64,000 nucleotides of DNA from Alligator mississippiensis (GCF_030867095.1 NC_081826.1:253994251-254058250), one strand, 5' to 3'; shown: positions 37,635-49,910, numbered from the stretch's first letter. Numbers and translations: made by a program. Notes: generated from the sequence alone by a model not told the origin.

Positions 37635-39033
37635 CAGTGGTATTCAACCTTTCTGGCATGCTCCAGATGAGTGGGGCACGGCCAGTCCATAGGATGGATC
37701 CAGTGTGTGGGACCAGGTCCATGGGCCACATCCAGTGTACAGACTGACCCCACATGCAAGATCAAACCGCACCTATTGAGTCTGGTTGTGGACCATCCCC
37801 ACGTGCCAGCCCAATCCTGCATATAGGGACATGTCATCCAGCCTGTGGGGCTCTCCATAGGTCCAGAAATCTGGCAATTGGGGAGCAGTGACAGTGTTAA
37901 TTTTTTACAGGTGCACTGATACATTGGTCCAATATCAGATCAGCACCGATATAAAGAAAATTGACTATATTGGAAATCGGCTTTTTTTGCCTGATGCGGC
38001 CAATAATGTGGCCTATAAATGCCTTATGCATGAAGCCAGGAGCACAGCCCGGCAGCTTGGAGAGCTGCGTCCAGCTGGTAAATTGGAAAATCTGTTGTGC
38101 TGGAAGGGGAGGGGGAAGGGAAAAAGGCATGGGGGTGCAGATCAAGGCCCCTGTGGTGAGGAAGGGAATGGGGCTGGGGCAGGGTGGGGCACAGGACAGA
38201 GCTATGGCTCACTGGCGGGGGCAGGGGGAGACAGCTCCCGGCACTGCGTGCACCTTGGGAGGGCATGGGGGGCATGTGCCCCCAGGTCTGCACAGGTTGG
38301 GGTGAGTGCTGCTGCAGGCTGGGGCCAGGGCTGCACCAGCCTCTTCCCAGCAGGGGCTGGGCCAGACAGTGGTGGTGCTGGGAGGGGGTTACAGAGCCTG
38401 CAGCCACCCCAAAGTTCACTGTAGCCCCCCCAAGCCCCATCCCACTGCCACTGCCACCCGCCCCAAGCACAGCACAGCCCAGCCCAGCCCCCACTGGGAA
38501 GAGCCTGGTGCAGCCCCCGGCCCCAGCCCACAGTGGCAGCCCACCCCACCCAACATGCAGATCCAGGGGGGCACATGCCTTCTCCCTCAGGATACATGTA
38601 GCGGTGGGAGCCACCCCCCATGCCCCCAGGATGGCTCATCCCATGCCTTGCCCCCTGCCCCGCCCTGGCTGGGCAGCACCTGCCCCAGCCCCTGCCCCAC
38701 TCCCTCTCTCACAGCAGAGGCCTAGATCTGCCCCCCCTCCCCTCCTCCAATGCCCCTTCCACCACAGACTGACCAGCCGATAGCTGTCAGGTTGCAAATC
38801 AGAAATAGGATCAGTACCAGCCAATCTGCCTCCTTAAAAATTAGCTATCAGTATCAGCCCAGAAAATCTCTATTGGTGCACCCCCTATTCACAAGGCGTA
38901 CACAGCCATCGCAATTAATACTGCCACTGCTTCCCTGCTGCCAAATTTCTGGATTCATGGGAAGCCCCACAGGCCAGGTGACTCAGCTCCACAAGCCAGA
39001 TTCAGCCCATGGACCTAACTTTGAGTACTACTG
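37635..39033. mobile_element. hAT-type element with a palindromic element nested in it
   Basis: The left end CAGTGGTATTCAACCTTTCT and the right end TTTGAGTACTACTG are inverted hAT ends. The flanks CTCTACGT (37627-37634) and CTCTAGGT (39034-39041) match at 7 of 8 bases. Its own sequence is 37635-37907 plus 38887-39033 (about 420 bp); the rest is the inserted element. Confidence 0.8.
37908..38886. mobile_element. Palindromic (fold-back) DNA element, about 980 bp
   Basis: Ends are CAGGTGCACTGATACATTGG and its rough inverse CCAATAGAGATTTTC...GGTGCACCCCCT. The two halves are inverted copies along most of their length, meeting near 38395. Examples are GGCATGTGCCCCC at 38268 against its inverse at about 38566, and CAGATCAAGGCCCCTGTGG at 38138 against its inverse at 38720. 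The CAGGTGCAC ends fit a hAT-like group. The long frames on both strands here are by-products of GC-rich palindromic DNA. Confidence 0.75.
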
Positions 39034-39590
39034 CTCTAGGTGCTTAGAAATGGAATCCTTGCTGATTATGGAAAATAATCTTTTGCACTGACCACCTGTA
39101 ATAACCTGGGCACTCCTTGATCTTTTGTTTTAAGAATGACCACTATATTGGCCCTTCTTCTTGTCATCTGGGATCTCACATGACTTCCATGAATTCTCCA
39201 AGATAATAGCCAATGGGCAAGCAATTTCTTCAGCCAGTTCTTTGCATAGTCTAGGATGACACTCATTCAGACCTGCTAATCTGAAAACATCCAGTTTGTC
39301 TAAATAATCTCTAACTTGTTCTTCCCCAACTCCAAGCTGATAATTTCCTCTCCTATCCTTGCTGTACCTGTGCTTATCATCTAACCATCTACCTTTTCTT
39401 GTGAACACTTAAAAAAAAAAATTAATTAAGTGCTTCAACACCATCTGCTTTAGATTGCCTTCCCCATTCAGGAAGGGACCTATACTTACCTTGGTCTTCC
39501 TCTTACTTCTAACATACTTATAGAATGCTCCTACACTCATGTTAAGTAATATGGCCAAGTTTTCATTTTTCAGGAGATTCATTTTTAAGT

Positions 39591-40435
39591 GTCACATCAG
39601 TCTCACAGGGCTTCCTTGGTTGCATTCTCCAGGCATGCTGCACTTGCTTAAGTCAAAAGAATCCTGTGAGCCTCAACTGATAAGTGGTTCCAAGAGCATG
39701 AGTAACACTAGTGGAGTAGAGGGGGAAGCCTGACCAGACTTATTTGCAGGATTTCGTCGTTGCTAAGAACTGACAGCCTTTTTTCTTTGACTTCATGAAC
39801 AAGCTCGAGGCTTATTAACAACAAAACAGAGAAACCAGAACTCTGTCTCCAGTGGCTCTGTTATGCAAAGCCAAGACTTGCTTTACCTCGTGTTCAAGCT
39901 CCACTCCACACAAAGTCTAAGACAAAGTTTTTCTTTTGCCCAACCCGCTTCAGGACAGAAAATGCTGCAGACCCATTCCTCCTTAACAGGAAATAAGAGG
40001 GCCTGTCACACAGTATGACATGGTTCCTGCTACCCTAACCTAGCCTGTCTACCTGCCCAAGGGCCAATACGCTCACTCCTCAAAAGGAGCCTCAATCCAA
40101 GACCTGTACATCTGACCCAAGATTTTCCTAGATGCTCAGAAACAATGAGCAACTAGTGCTTCTCTCAGGCAAACTAACCAATGCTTTTTCTCACACAAGC
40201 AATCTTCACTTCCCTTCTTTGCTTCCTCCTTCAAAAATGCAATAGCATGGAGGATGATGAGGAAAAAACTCACTCAAAATCTTTGGTCCTAGCCAATCAC
40301 CTTCAAACAGCAAATCTCCTGTTCCCAAGCAAACTAATAGACTATCTAGGGATATGCCAATGCCATGCTCATCCAATTTATGCTAATATCCCAGATGTGA
40401 CCATCTGAATTCATGCCAGTACACAGGACAGAAAT
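39591..40435. other. Non-coding spacer
   Basis: No feature is recognised with confidence. It might contain more of the L2-like element's 5' part. Confidence 0.35.
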
Positions 40436-40439
40436 CATT

Positions 40440-41765
40440 TTAATGGCACTGACGGTGAATCTCCTGCTGTAAACAGATAATGGGGAGACATCCATTCACA
40501 TCCTTCTGAATGTGTCTGTAATATTCAGCACAGATGACCTCAACACAGAGCTGGATCCAGGTGGCAGGATCCAAGGTTATATGCTCAAGTGATTTAAGTC
40601 CTTCATGGGCAACGGGGTGGCAAGGGAAGAGAGACATCCAAGAACAGTAATGGCAAACTCTGCCACTACCACTCAACCCTGCTCTTATGGAGTCCCTCAG
40701 GATCAATTCTTTCTCCAGTCCTGTGCCACATCTAAATGTAGCCACTAGGTAAACCAGGAAAATGATATGGACTCAGGTGTCAGCAACAGTGCTTTACTTG
40801 TGGTAGGTTAGGGTGTTATGTCTTGTGGATGCGTCAGGGTTGACTGTGTAGTTTTGCTAATAGGTTAGACAATGGATTTTTATAGGATGGTTTGGATGGG
40901 AATGATTCTGCCTCATACAGAAAGTTAAGATTAGATGACCTCTGGAGGTCCCTTCCAGCCTTACTTCTCTATGATTTATGAACACACAGATATCACACAG
41001 TTCTATTGATCCTTCTCCTAACACTGCCACCGAGGTGATTTGGTGCTGCACATGCAAAGATGTTAGGCCCGAAGGAGGTTATGCCTAAAGGCAGTGAAAA
41101 GCACTTTGAAGAAGCTGCAGCCAAAATGAAATCTCCTTTGAATGATGGTATGCACTCACAACAGGTCAACTCAGTATGTAGGTTAGGAGTGCTCTTGAAT
41201 TTCTAATGGCCACTACACTCACATGAGTAGCTAATCATTCCCAGATAATGATTTATACCACTTTGGCCAGAAGAAACTATATCATCCACTAAGGTGGTAC
41301 AATGGCCTCTGTTATACATGCCTTTGTCTTATCATGTGGACTACAGGAGTGCTGTGTGCCTGAGCTTGATACCATCTACCCTTTAAGAAACTCCAGCTAG
41401 AACAGAGCATTGCAGTACATCAAAACAACAGTAAATCAAACCTTTTCCCTGCTCTCTTGGCTTCCTATAGAACTCTCAATTTAGTCCAAGGCCTCATGCC
41501 TCATTCCCAAGGCACTCAATGGCCCAGGAACAACATATCTATAAGATAAAGCTTTTAGCTAAAGACTATGGTCAACATTTTGATTCCTCAAGCATGATAG
41601 AGCTCTCTGCCTCACAAATAAATCTTGTCTCTGCAGGAGACAGGGCTTCCTTAAGGATGGTAAAATGAATTTCCACAGGGCGTAAGGACCATCACCACTT
41701 TCTGCTTCAAGTGCAAGGGGTATTTCTATTACTGCCTGCCTTTCATAAACAGCAATATGAACATT
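40440..41765 (+). mobile_element. L2-like LINE fragment, reverse transcriptase to C-terminus
   Basis: Translated pieces follow the L2 order: ILLNVSVIFSTDDLNTELD (for ILLDLSAAFDTVDH), then a piece like CGVPQGS-LSPxL (from about 40679), then after a gap RLGVLLNF (about 41180), a block like HALVSSRLDYCNALY (from about 41315), and WLPIELSI (for LHWLPI, about 41460). Many stops and shifts show great age. A CR1 tail at 40890-40979 lies within it. Confidence 0.65.
40890..40979 (+). mobile_element. CR1 3' tail
   Basis: The phrase ATTAGATGACCTCTGGAGGT, followed by CCCTTCCAGCC and a TCTATGATTTATGA end, is the typical reptile CR1 3' end on the plus strand. Only the last part of the element is present. 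Confidence 0.75.
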
Positions 41766-42430
41766 TAAAATATATAATCCAACTGAAACACAACACTCCA
41801 TTGCCCCCACAAATCTCTCTGCGGCAAGAGGATGCGAGAGAGAGAGCCACATATGACAGATGTCAGTTATGTCACTTACTGGGAAGTGCTCAGACATTAC
41901 AGTAATTCAGGCTGTATAAAAACCTATGAAGAGCAGAAATTCTCCATTTGTTTATGTAATCCAAACTCTGGCTGCTACTAAAAACTAATTCTAGATGTTT
42001 ACACTTTTCCTCTAGTTGAGATCAATTTCCCATAGATGTTATTGTGTGTGCAGGGCCAAAGTTTCTTTTTCTTATGTAGTATTCCTATAGGAGGAAGAGA
42101 GGTAAGACATTACTATCCTGCCTGCTTAATGAAGACTCAGTTGTTTGGGTCCTGCAAAGTTTACCTGCAAAACGAGTCTCCAAGGGCTCTCTACAGGCTT
42201 ATTGCATCTTGTAATCCTCACTATTCTTCACAGGCTGTTCAACTTGTAAATTAAGGTTGTCTAAGTTAGAGAGGAGACTTGCTAACAGTAGGCAAAGTAA
42301 TGCCTGGTTCTGAAAAAATAAGTTGGGTGCTCCTATTTGCTTTTCCCCACAATACAAAAACAAGTTTAATTCAAAGAAACTGATTAGCCTCAACTACCAG
42401 ATTGCCTAAGGGAAACACTTCTTACACAAG
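41766..42430. other. Non-coding spacer
   Basis: No feature recognised. Confidence 0.35.
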
Positions 42431-42434
42431 ACTA

Positions 42435-42515
42435 TCTCAGAAGGTATCAGAGAGGCCAGGAGTTCAAGATTCAAAAAACGATTAGACGTTTACCTAGGTA
42501 ATGACGTCTACCTGA
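42435..42515 (+). mobile_element. Short CR1-like fragment
   Basis: The stretch with AGTTCAAGATTCAAAAAACG and ATTAGACGTTTACCTAGG translates as SRFKKRLDVYLG, like the end of a CR1 ORF2. It is too short to be sure. Confidence 0.4.
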
Positions 42516-45500
42516 CTCATCAGGACTATTTTACTAAACTAAAGATTAACAAAGCAATACAGTGTTGAAACCCCACTGAGAGATACAATGTCTCTCACCC
42601 AGAGTACTAACTTACTGGCCAGTCAAAACAAAGAAAAAGCACAGCACAATGTCAACAGAAATCTGTCCTTCAGATTCTCATGGAGAAAAGTGCTAAATAA
42701 AAGCATAAACAAAACAAAAACTCACCTGAGTCACAGTCCTTCAAATATAGCACAATGTGCCCAACTCAGCCAGCTGCACAAACTTCTCCAAATATGTTTT
42801 TGTGGTGGTCACACAGGTTACATCACAGTCAGGGAAATGATCCTCCATGATCTTTCAGAGAGATTCTCTGCACTCTAATCTCTCCCTTTCTATTCAGAGT
42901 CAGTATCAGAGCACCATCCTCCCTCCTCTTTCCACTGTGGAAGACCCTTCCTGGATCCAGGTCTCTGCTGCTGGAAGGAGTTCAGAGAGGGAAGGCCACA
43001 GAAATTCATCATCCCTTTTAGCAACCTGAGCCTACAGTCATTTTTCCTGTGGCTGCCCTCCTTGTTGGCAAACCATTACCTTCTGACCCTTCCCTTTAAA
43101 TGAGGCTTTAAATGAAATTATGTGGGTAACAATGGGTAAGAGGTTTTAAAGGTCAAGAACCATTTACCCATTATCCAGCAGGGGGGGCATAGTTCCTTTG
43201 TGTAGATTCCTCCCAGGTCTATACAGATCTCACCTGATCCACACATCCTAGGGGACAGCCCCTTGCATTCTTCTACGGGGTGCTCAGCACTAGCCCTTGA
43301 CAGACCTAGTTGACTCATCTCCTTCCACACCTGAAGAGTGTGAATAATTATGCTAGTAGCTGTGTTTGCATTCTTGCTTCCTCTAGTTGCCATTTGCAAG
43401 AGCTACCAGACTTATTGACATCACAGTACAAAGTCTATAGAATAATCAAATTCAGGGCAATGTTTTATCTGACACATGCATATCTGCAGCTTGTGAGAGC
43501 TGTCTAAAGGCCAGAGTGTTCAATTTGTGGCTCTCAAGGCACTAAACCATAGCTCTTGGAGAAGACTGTGTTCTTCTGAAAATGTGAAATGAACAAAAAC
43601 TGTATTTATCTAGAAATTCACAGGTGTGTTCCCACACAAGCAGGCACTTCCTTCTGATTCCTGAGGTAGCAATGGGGAGAAGTAGGTCATATTAGGAGCA
43701 CAGGCCAGAGGAGAAGGAAAAAGTGATGGTGATTGCTCTCAGCTGGAAAACAGCATATCAACTACAAATTTGTTCCTTCCCTGGATTAGTGAGCCATTTC
43801 TTTCAGAAGCCCTCCCTTCTCCTTGGCAGAGAACTCATATGTGGCCATTCAAAACTCTAGAAAAAAGTCAGTTTCCCCAAATGGGAAATGGCCAGTTTCC
43901 GAAGTGTTGATTTAAAGTAAGAGCAAAACTATTCAATCTAATTTTTCAAGTAAAGTAACTAGCTTTTTTTTACATCTGGGTTGTACATTCAGGATGTTTA
44001 GTCATCATACCCAAAAGCCCACAAGGAGACAATAACCAGAGAAAACACTTAGTGAAAGTCCGGGCAGGTTTGTTCTGATGCTGCTTGCTAACTTCTAGGG
44101 TTTTTTTGTTCACATCACATGGATTAGGAACAGTCTGTGTAAAAGAAAAGGAGGACCAGGCCCAGAATATTGGGAGCACCTGGGATCAGTGTTGAGGTGC
44201 AATGGTAGAGCAATGTAGGGAAGCTGGCAAAGCAACAGTCCGCAATATAAATGGAGCTAGATAATATAACCCTAATTTGTAAGAACAACGTGACATATTC
44301 ACACACATTAATGCTCTAGCAATTGTTTTCTTCCCTTCCATCCTGTCAGTCTTTCCTGCACAAAACAGAGCTTGAATTCAGAGGGTGTAGAAAGAGAAAA
44401 GCAAAATCCAGGAACTACCTCCTTCATGTACAATCTACATTACTTCTGGTTTACTGCATGTTTGATACCAGCAGTGCGGAAGTCTCATTGCACTTGGCAG
44501 CTGTGCATATGGATGATGTAACTGTTTTTTTTGGTGCCATGCCAGATTGACAGCTGGTTGCTGTAACTCCTATTTGAAATCCTCTCTATCCACACATCCA
44601 GAGTTGTATTTTATTCAGAGTGGTTATTCTGACCAGCAGGGAGCAGCTTGGACTGCTGGCTACTGCATAAGCTTTAACTCTTGGAAAACCTGAGCCACCA
44701 GCAATGGCAAAGTCTCCCTTCTCTGCTGTATCGGAAATGCATATGTGTCTCTTTTATGATATTAATGTGGTGCCATGCAGCTTTAAGTTTGCCTTTGAAA
44801 AGTCAATGAATACACAAGACCCAACTGCCATGTCCATTGGGAAAGAAGGAGAAATTGACGGTATGGGTTTGGTCTCAAAAGAAAGAACTGCCCCCTGCCA
44901 ACACATCATTTTTCCTCCTTTCTAGAAGCCCTTCTGTGAATGAACTGGAAGAACTGGTGTGATACGAGTCAACTGCCCCTTTTTCTGTGAAGAGATAGGG
45001 TCAGAAGTTGAGGAAAAAAGTAAAGACACTGGAACTGAATCTAACTGCAGCAAGGACAATGGCAACAATTTGTTTAGAAAATGCCTAACACACTTTGCTA
45101 CTATTACAATCTAATTATATAATGCAAATCTATTTATCTTTTAAAATGTAAACAACTATGCCTAATCCCCCCAGGAAAGGAAAAGTACCTTTCTTACTTT
45201 TTTCCCTGTTTAACCTTGAGTTGCTCAGTACAAATCTACTCCCCAAACAGTGCAAACTTGGTCAACTTGTTTCCTTTAACAACACTTCAGGATTGTTTTG
45301 TTTTTTTTTCTTTCTGCTCCATGTAAGTCAAGCTATTTGATAGGACTTTGGGGGGATGAGAATATGTTCATAAGAAGGACTGGAGGGAGGGAGTTGGTGA
45401 TGTGCTTTTCCATTTTCTCTTTAACTGTTTGATGGAGGGAACTGAGAGAAGCTTTTATCTCTACTTGCTGTTGGTGGTGGAGTTAATTTATTTGCAGGTT

Positions 45501-45595
45501 AATAGTTGCTGCTGCTGGGTTGTTATTGTCATTGAAAGTTTAATGTAATACTTTCATAGGAATATTATTAATGGTGCTAAATCTAAATCAATAAT
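42516..45595. other. Non-coding stretch
   Basis: About 3 kb of probable intron with no gene or clear repeat. A possible hAT end-like phrase at 43520 (TTCAATTTGTGGCTCTC) has no partner. Confidence 0.4.
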
Positions 45596-45599
45596 TACT

Positions 45600-45995
45600 G
45601 TATTTACTTGCATCTAAGACAAGATTTTTCCCCCAAGCACTGTGGAAGAAAAAACCCCTTATCTTTGATTCAAGTTCTTCCGGTGTTGACTCTGGGCTTG
45701 GAGCCATAGCTGGAGCTAAGCCATCACTGGGTTCAGGCCAGGTTGACTCCTGAAGTGGGGAAGGGAGTTTACAGCAGGGGAAGCACAACGGAAACTGTGC
45801 GGTAGGGATGAGCATTGAATGGGGCAGACCATGCAACCTGCCCTCTGTCCTACTGCCTGCCCCCGCTACAGCCACTAGCCCACTGCAACCCGCCCCAATT
45901 AACTTCAGCTCCTGCTGTGGTCCTTACTGACTTGGTCCAGCACTGCCACTGCTCCTTCTGCCCAACTGACTTAGTCTATAAGATGCAAGTTCATC
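45600..45995. mobile_element. MITE with ATTTACTTGCATCTAAGAC ends
   Basis: ACTTGCATCTAAGAC at the left (45605) is the inverse of GTCTATAAGATGCAAGT at the right (about 45974-45990). The interior is GC-richer than the flanks. The left part has ACTGTATTTACTTGC, a common start of reptile MITEs. Exact limits are not fixed. Confidence 0.5.
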
Positions 45996-46224
45996 CTGGT
46001 TTCTGCTTGACTTCAGACTAGTGGGGCTAACTACTTCTGTCTCTGTCACCAAAGATGGTACCATATCTGACTTGCAATGCACATATTTATTTGCCTTTTC
46101 CAACATGTGCCCATAGTTAACAGTTATACTTGTCTATATGTTCTTTAAAACTTGCAGACTGCTCTTTTCCAGCCATCTTACATACTTAAATGGCTTATAT
46201 TTCTATGCTCCTGACAATTTTAAT

Positions 46225-46480
46225 GTCTTTATCTGTATAGCACCCCAGTAAAATAGGCAGGCAGTTTTATTCCCATTTTTAGATGGAGGAACTAGAGCAC
46301 AAAGAAACTGAAGTGACTTGTGCAAAATCAGCCAGGAAGTCTGTGGGAATGACTTTAGGTCTTCTGTGGCTACATACTAACCACTGGGCATCTAAGTTCT
46401 CCGGCAAATTCAAGGAGCCCTGACTACCTGTTTGATCAGTAGGGGCAATGCCCAAGATTCTACAGGCAATCCTTTTCCCT
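46225..46480 (-). repeat. MIR SINE fragment
   Basis: The phrases ATTCCCATTTTTAGATGGAG, GAACTAGAGCACAAAGAAAC and TGAAGTGACTTGTGCAAAAT follow the inverse MIR core closely, so the copy is on the minus strand. Confidence 0.75.
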
Positions 46481-47421
46481 TTGTCCATCCTAAACCACTA
46501 TGTTGTGCAAAGTGGGGGTTCAGAACCCAGTAGGAGCAGGGAAATATCTCAAGGACCTAAGGGTAAGTGAAAAGATAGCTAATGGGCAAAATTATCCACT
46601 CTAGTTGATTAAAAAATTAAGTATCTAAATCCATATTTGGACTCTTAATGAAACAATCTGGCTTTCAAGCACCTCTGTCTTCTGTTGGCTTTGTTAAGAA
46701 ATGGACAATGTTTGGTAATTGGACCCCAAGCAAGACTGAAGAGAAGGAGTCAGGTATGAGATACTAGGCTAGTGTTCAGTACCAGAGGTTAGTAAAAATA
46801 GGATGCCTTGCCAAGGCTAATGAACCAGAGATGAGAAGCCAGAAAGTAAACTAGAGTCAGAAGCCAGACCCAGGGCGCCTAGAGACAACCCACACTCAGA
46901 AGCCAAGAATCAGAGCAAGTGTGGGGAAACAAGCTGATACATAGGATGGAAGCACATTGTGTTATGCAGCAGAGATCAGCTGCTAGGACAGTTCCTTAAG
47001 TGGGGAGCCATAGCCAATCAGGCTGGCTGAGCAGTAGCCAGCTGGAATTCAGCTGGGTCAGCTAGCTTGTTCAGAGGTGGCACTGGGACTTAACCTTGCA
47101 GACTTCAACATATCACAAAAGGTGTGAATCAAGCCAATGTGGGAAGGTTAGTACATAACTCTGATACATGAATAAATGTAGTCAAAACTAAGTATCTGCA
47201 GAGGGAATTTGAAAGAGAGGATGAAAGTTTCCTTCTAAGCGGAATGGGAAGCAGGGAAGCCTTGCACTGCACTTCATCAAAGCAGTGAGTTTACTGTCAA
47301 TATAAAGCACCTCACATTACTATTGCCTGCCTTCCGACTAATACAACTAAACACATCTCTGCACATTACTACTGCGTTCCTTATGGACTTCCTTGTCTGA
47401 ACTACAGCTGAAGATGAGATC
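46481..47421. other. Non-coding spacer
   Basis: No feature recognised. Confidence 0.4.
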
Positions 47422-47624
47422 CCTTAAGTCAGGGGTGTCCAACCTTTTTGAATGATCACGAACTTTTTATCACCCAGTGGGCCAGCGAGCCATATTCAAA
47501 GACCTCACAGGAAGTGGTATCACATCAGGAAGTAATGTCACGTGACCTTTGACACCAATGAAGTTGCAGGAAGTGACAATGAAATGGGTCTAAATAACCA
47601 GTTTAAAACTCTCCCTCTATAGCA

Positions 47625-47713
47625 TCCACATATGCCACTGTTTGGGACAGGATACTGAGCCAGATGGACCATGGGGCTGACCAAGCATGGCACTTTTTAT
47701 GCTCTTATGTTCA
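47625..47713 (+). mobile_element. CR1 3' end inside the hAT element
   Basis: The phrase GATACTGAGCCAGATGGACC, then ATGGGGCTGACCAAGCATGG and a TCTTATGTTC tail, is a variant of the common reptile CR1 end (GGGCTAGATGGACCTTTGGTCTGACCCAGTATGG). It lies between the hAT end and the GC-rich array. Confidence 0.7.
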
Positions 47714-47994
47714 GCAGCTCTTACTCTTACGTTCTTTGGCTGAGCTTCCAAACTATGGCTGAGATTTGCAAAAAGGGGTAAATAGGCATGTTACAAAGTT
47801 TTCATAAAAGATTTGGAGCCCTCTAAATCCCATTCATTTTAATGGAAGTTGGCCTTTTGACTCAGCTTTGACAATCTCAGCCCAAGGTGCCAACCAAATA
47901 GGTCAAAATATATTTTGCATTTCTATGCAGTGCATCTATGTGGGGCTCTCCAAGCATTTTACAAACATGAAATGAACCTCAGGATGAGCCCAGC

Positions 47995-48890
47995 CAGAGA
48001 AGCAGGGGCTCAGCTGCACTTTCCCCCTACCTGCGCTGGTCAGTCCCAAGCGGCACACAGCTCTGCCGCCACTTCTGCTGGCTGGTGCTGACCCAGGCGG
48101 GTCTGTCCCATCTGGAGCAGCATGCAGCTGAAGCTAGCTTCCCACGTGCTACTGGGGATGGGAGGAGCCCGGCCGGGTTAGGACCAGCCAGCAGAAGCAG
48201 CAGCGGAGCTATGTGCCGCTCGAGACTGACGGGTGCAGGCAGGGGGAAAATGCAGCTGAGCCCCTGCAGCTCCAGCCGGCCTCATCCCATCCTGAGTGGC
48301 ATATGGCTCCACCACCGCTTCTGCTGGCTGGTGCCGACCCAGCCGGGCTCCTCCCATTCCCAGTAGCATGTGGGAAGCCAGCTTCAGCTGCATGCCGCTT
48401 TTCCTGGCTGGTGCTGACCCGGCTGGGTCCATCCCATCTGGAGCAGCATGCGGCTGAAGCCGGCTTCCCATGAGCTGCTGGGGATGGGAGGAGCCTGGCC
48501 GGGTCTGCACCGGCCAGCAGAAGCAGTGGCTGAGCCGTGTGCCGCTCAGGACGGGATTATCCCGGCCAGAGCCACAGGGGCTTAGCTGCATTTTTCCCCT
48601 GCCTGCACCGGTCAGTCCCGAGCGGCACATAGCTCTGCCGCCGCTTCTGCTGGCCGGTGCTGACTTGGCCAGCCTCCTCCCACCCCAGCAGCACGTGGGA
48701 ATCCAGCTTCAGCTTCGTGCTGCTCTGGATGGGACAGACCTGCCCAGGTTGGCACCAGCCAGCAGAAGCAGCGGTGGAGCCGTGTGCTGCTCGGGACTGA
48801 CCAGCGCAGGTAGGGGGAAAGTGCAGCTAAGCCCCTGCTGCTCCGGCTGGGCTCATCCTGTCCCTAGTGGCACGTGGCTACTCCTCTTCC
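47995..48890. repeat. Array of GC-rich palindromic units
   Basis: A unit of about 270-300 bp, itself an imperfect palindrome, occurs about three times. CTTCTGCTGGCTGGTGCTGA on one arm faces CCAGCCAGCAGAAGCAG on the other, and the pattern recurs near 48072, 48310, 48640 with mirrors near 48188, 48505, 48757. Confidence 0.7.
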
Positions 48891-49118
48891 GACACGCACC
48901 ACCTCAGCAACATCAAGCTGACGTGGTGTGTGTGGGAACCTTGTCCCTTCCCTAGCCCTTCAGCAGCCATTAGGAAGCTGCTGAGGGGCCGGGGAAGGGA
49001 CAAGGGTAGGAACAAAAGTAAACAGTGTTTCCCGTCACAGCACCGCAGGACACAGAAAACGGCTTGACGGGCCGCATGGCAGCCCACGGGCCGTATGTTG
49101 GATAAGCATGCCTTAAGT

Positions 49119-49643
49119 CAATTAATCCTCATGCATTAGAACCCTCACCACTCTAGGCTGTATTTGTTGAAATAGTAGCATTGCTTATGTACCTAGACCT
49201 ACCTTTGGGAATTTGTCTTATCTTCTTTCCTCTGCAATGTGCTTTAGAATGTTTTGCTGGAGAAATGTCACAAAACTGTAATGGACTGACTGGTTGCATA
49301 AGGGCAGTTCTTCTCCTCCATCCCCTTGGTGCCCACAATGTAGAGTTCCAAGAAAAAAGTATCTACTTTAACTATGTTTCAATCGAGTATGAAAGTGTGC
49401 ATATGTGAAAAGCAGAGGGAACATTCCTGCCTGCAACGATAAAAAAAGGATTAAAGATATTAATTAAAAAGTAAAGTAGACCTGGAAGTTTTGCGCAATA
49501 AGCCTATCTCCTTATTCTATTGACTTATATTTTGTTTGTAATTTAAATAGCCTTGTTTCAGGATTTCAGTGTAGAAAATCCTCTGCTATCCAATCTTGGC
49601 ACAAGTAGTATGAAATTGCCTGCTCCCTTTAGCTAGCAGCATC
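49119..49643. other. Non-coding spacer
   Basis: No feature recognised. Confidence 0.35.
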
Positions 49644-49651
49644 TTCTAAGT

Positions 49652-49902
49652 TAGTGAGGGACAACTTTATTTGGCATGTGTGCCACAAATTAAGCCCCAT
49701 GGCTTCCTCAAGTGCCACTCCGATCCCCTGTCCTTGCCCGATCTGCTGCTGTGCTTTCTGCTCCCTCCCTTGTGCTTCCCACCCAATCTGCAGTTGTGCT
49801 TCCTGTCCATTCTGCTGTTGCAATGCCTGCCTTTCCCTGATTTGCTGTGTGCCACAACACAAGTGGCATAAGAAGCCTCTGTACACGAGTTAATCACCCC
49901 TG
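49652..49902. mobile_element. hAT-like MITE family C, copy 1
   Basis: TTCTAAGT lies exactly on both sides (49644-49651, 49903-49910). The ends TAGTGAGGGACAAC and GTTAATCACCCCTG are rough inverted copies. The inside is a CT-rich run with repeats of CTGCTGTGCTTTCTGCTCCC-type words, shared with 62077-62655. Confidence 0.75.
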
Positions 49903-49910
49903 TTCTAAGT

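Larger units (their letters stand above)
34385..39590 (-). mobile_element. CR1 LINE on the minus strand, split by several later insertions
   Basis: CR1 pieces appear in the order expected for one minus-strand copy. The 3' end of ORF2 and tail lie at 34385-34541 (AGAATCAT start, TCATATAGTCCAACACTCTG, CCAATGATGGAGCTTCCACA). The middle of the reverse transcriptase lies at 34850-35405 (inverse reads KCKVLHLG-like and FDKV-like blocks). The N-terminal RT block lies at 39150-39409 (EEQVRDYLDKLDVFRLAGLN, PRLCKELAEEIACPLAIILE). The gaps hold other elements. All frames carry stops, so the copy is old. Confidence 0.8.
47430..49110. mobile_element. hAT-type element, 1.7 kb, with exact target duplication and palindrome array
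   Basis: The left end CAGGGGTGTCCAACCTTTTT and right end GTTGGATAAGCATG are imperfect inverted copies. CCTTAAGT lies exactly on both sides (47422-47429, 49111-49118). The inside holds a CR1 tail near 47630-47713 and a GC-rich array of palindromes (about 47995-48890). A transposase is not seen. Confidence 0.85.

Noticed and set aside
38024-38783. Frames of 139-199 codons on both strands
   Set aside because: They lie in the palindromic element at 37908-38886; low-complexity Pro/Gly/Ala-rich content, no domain.
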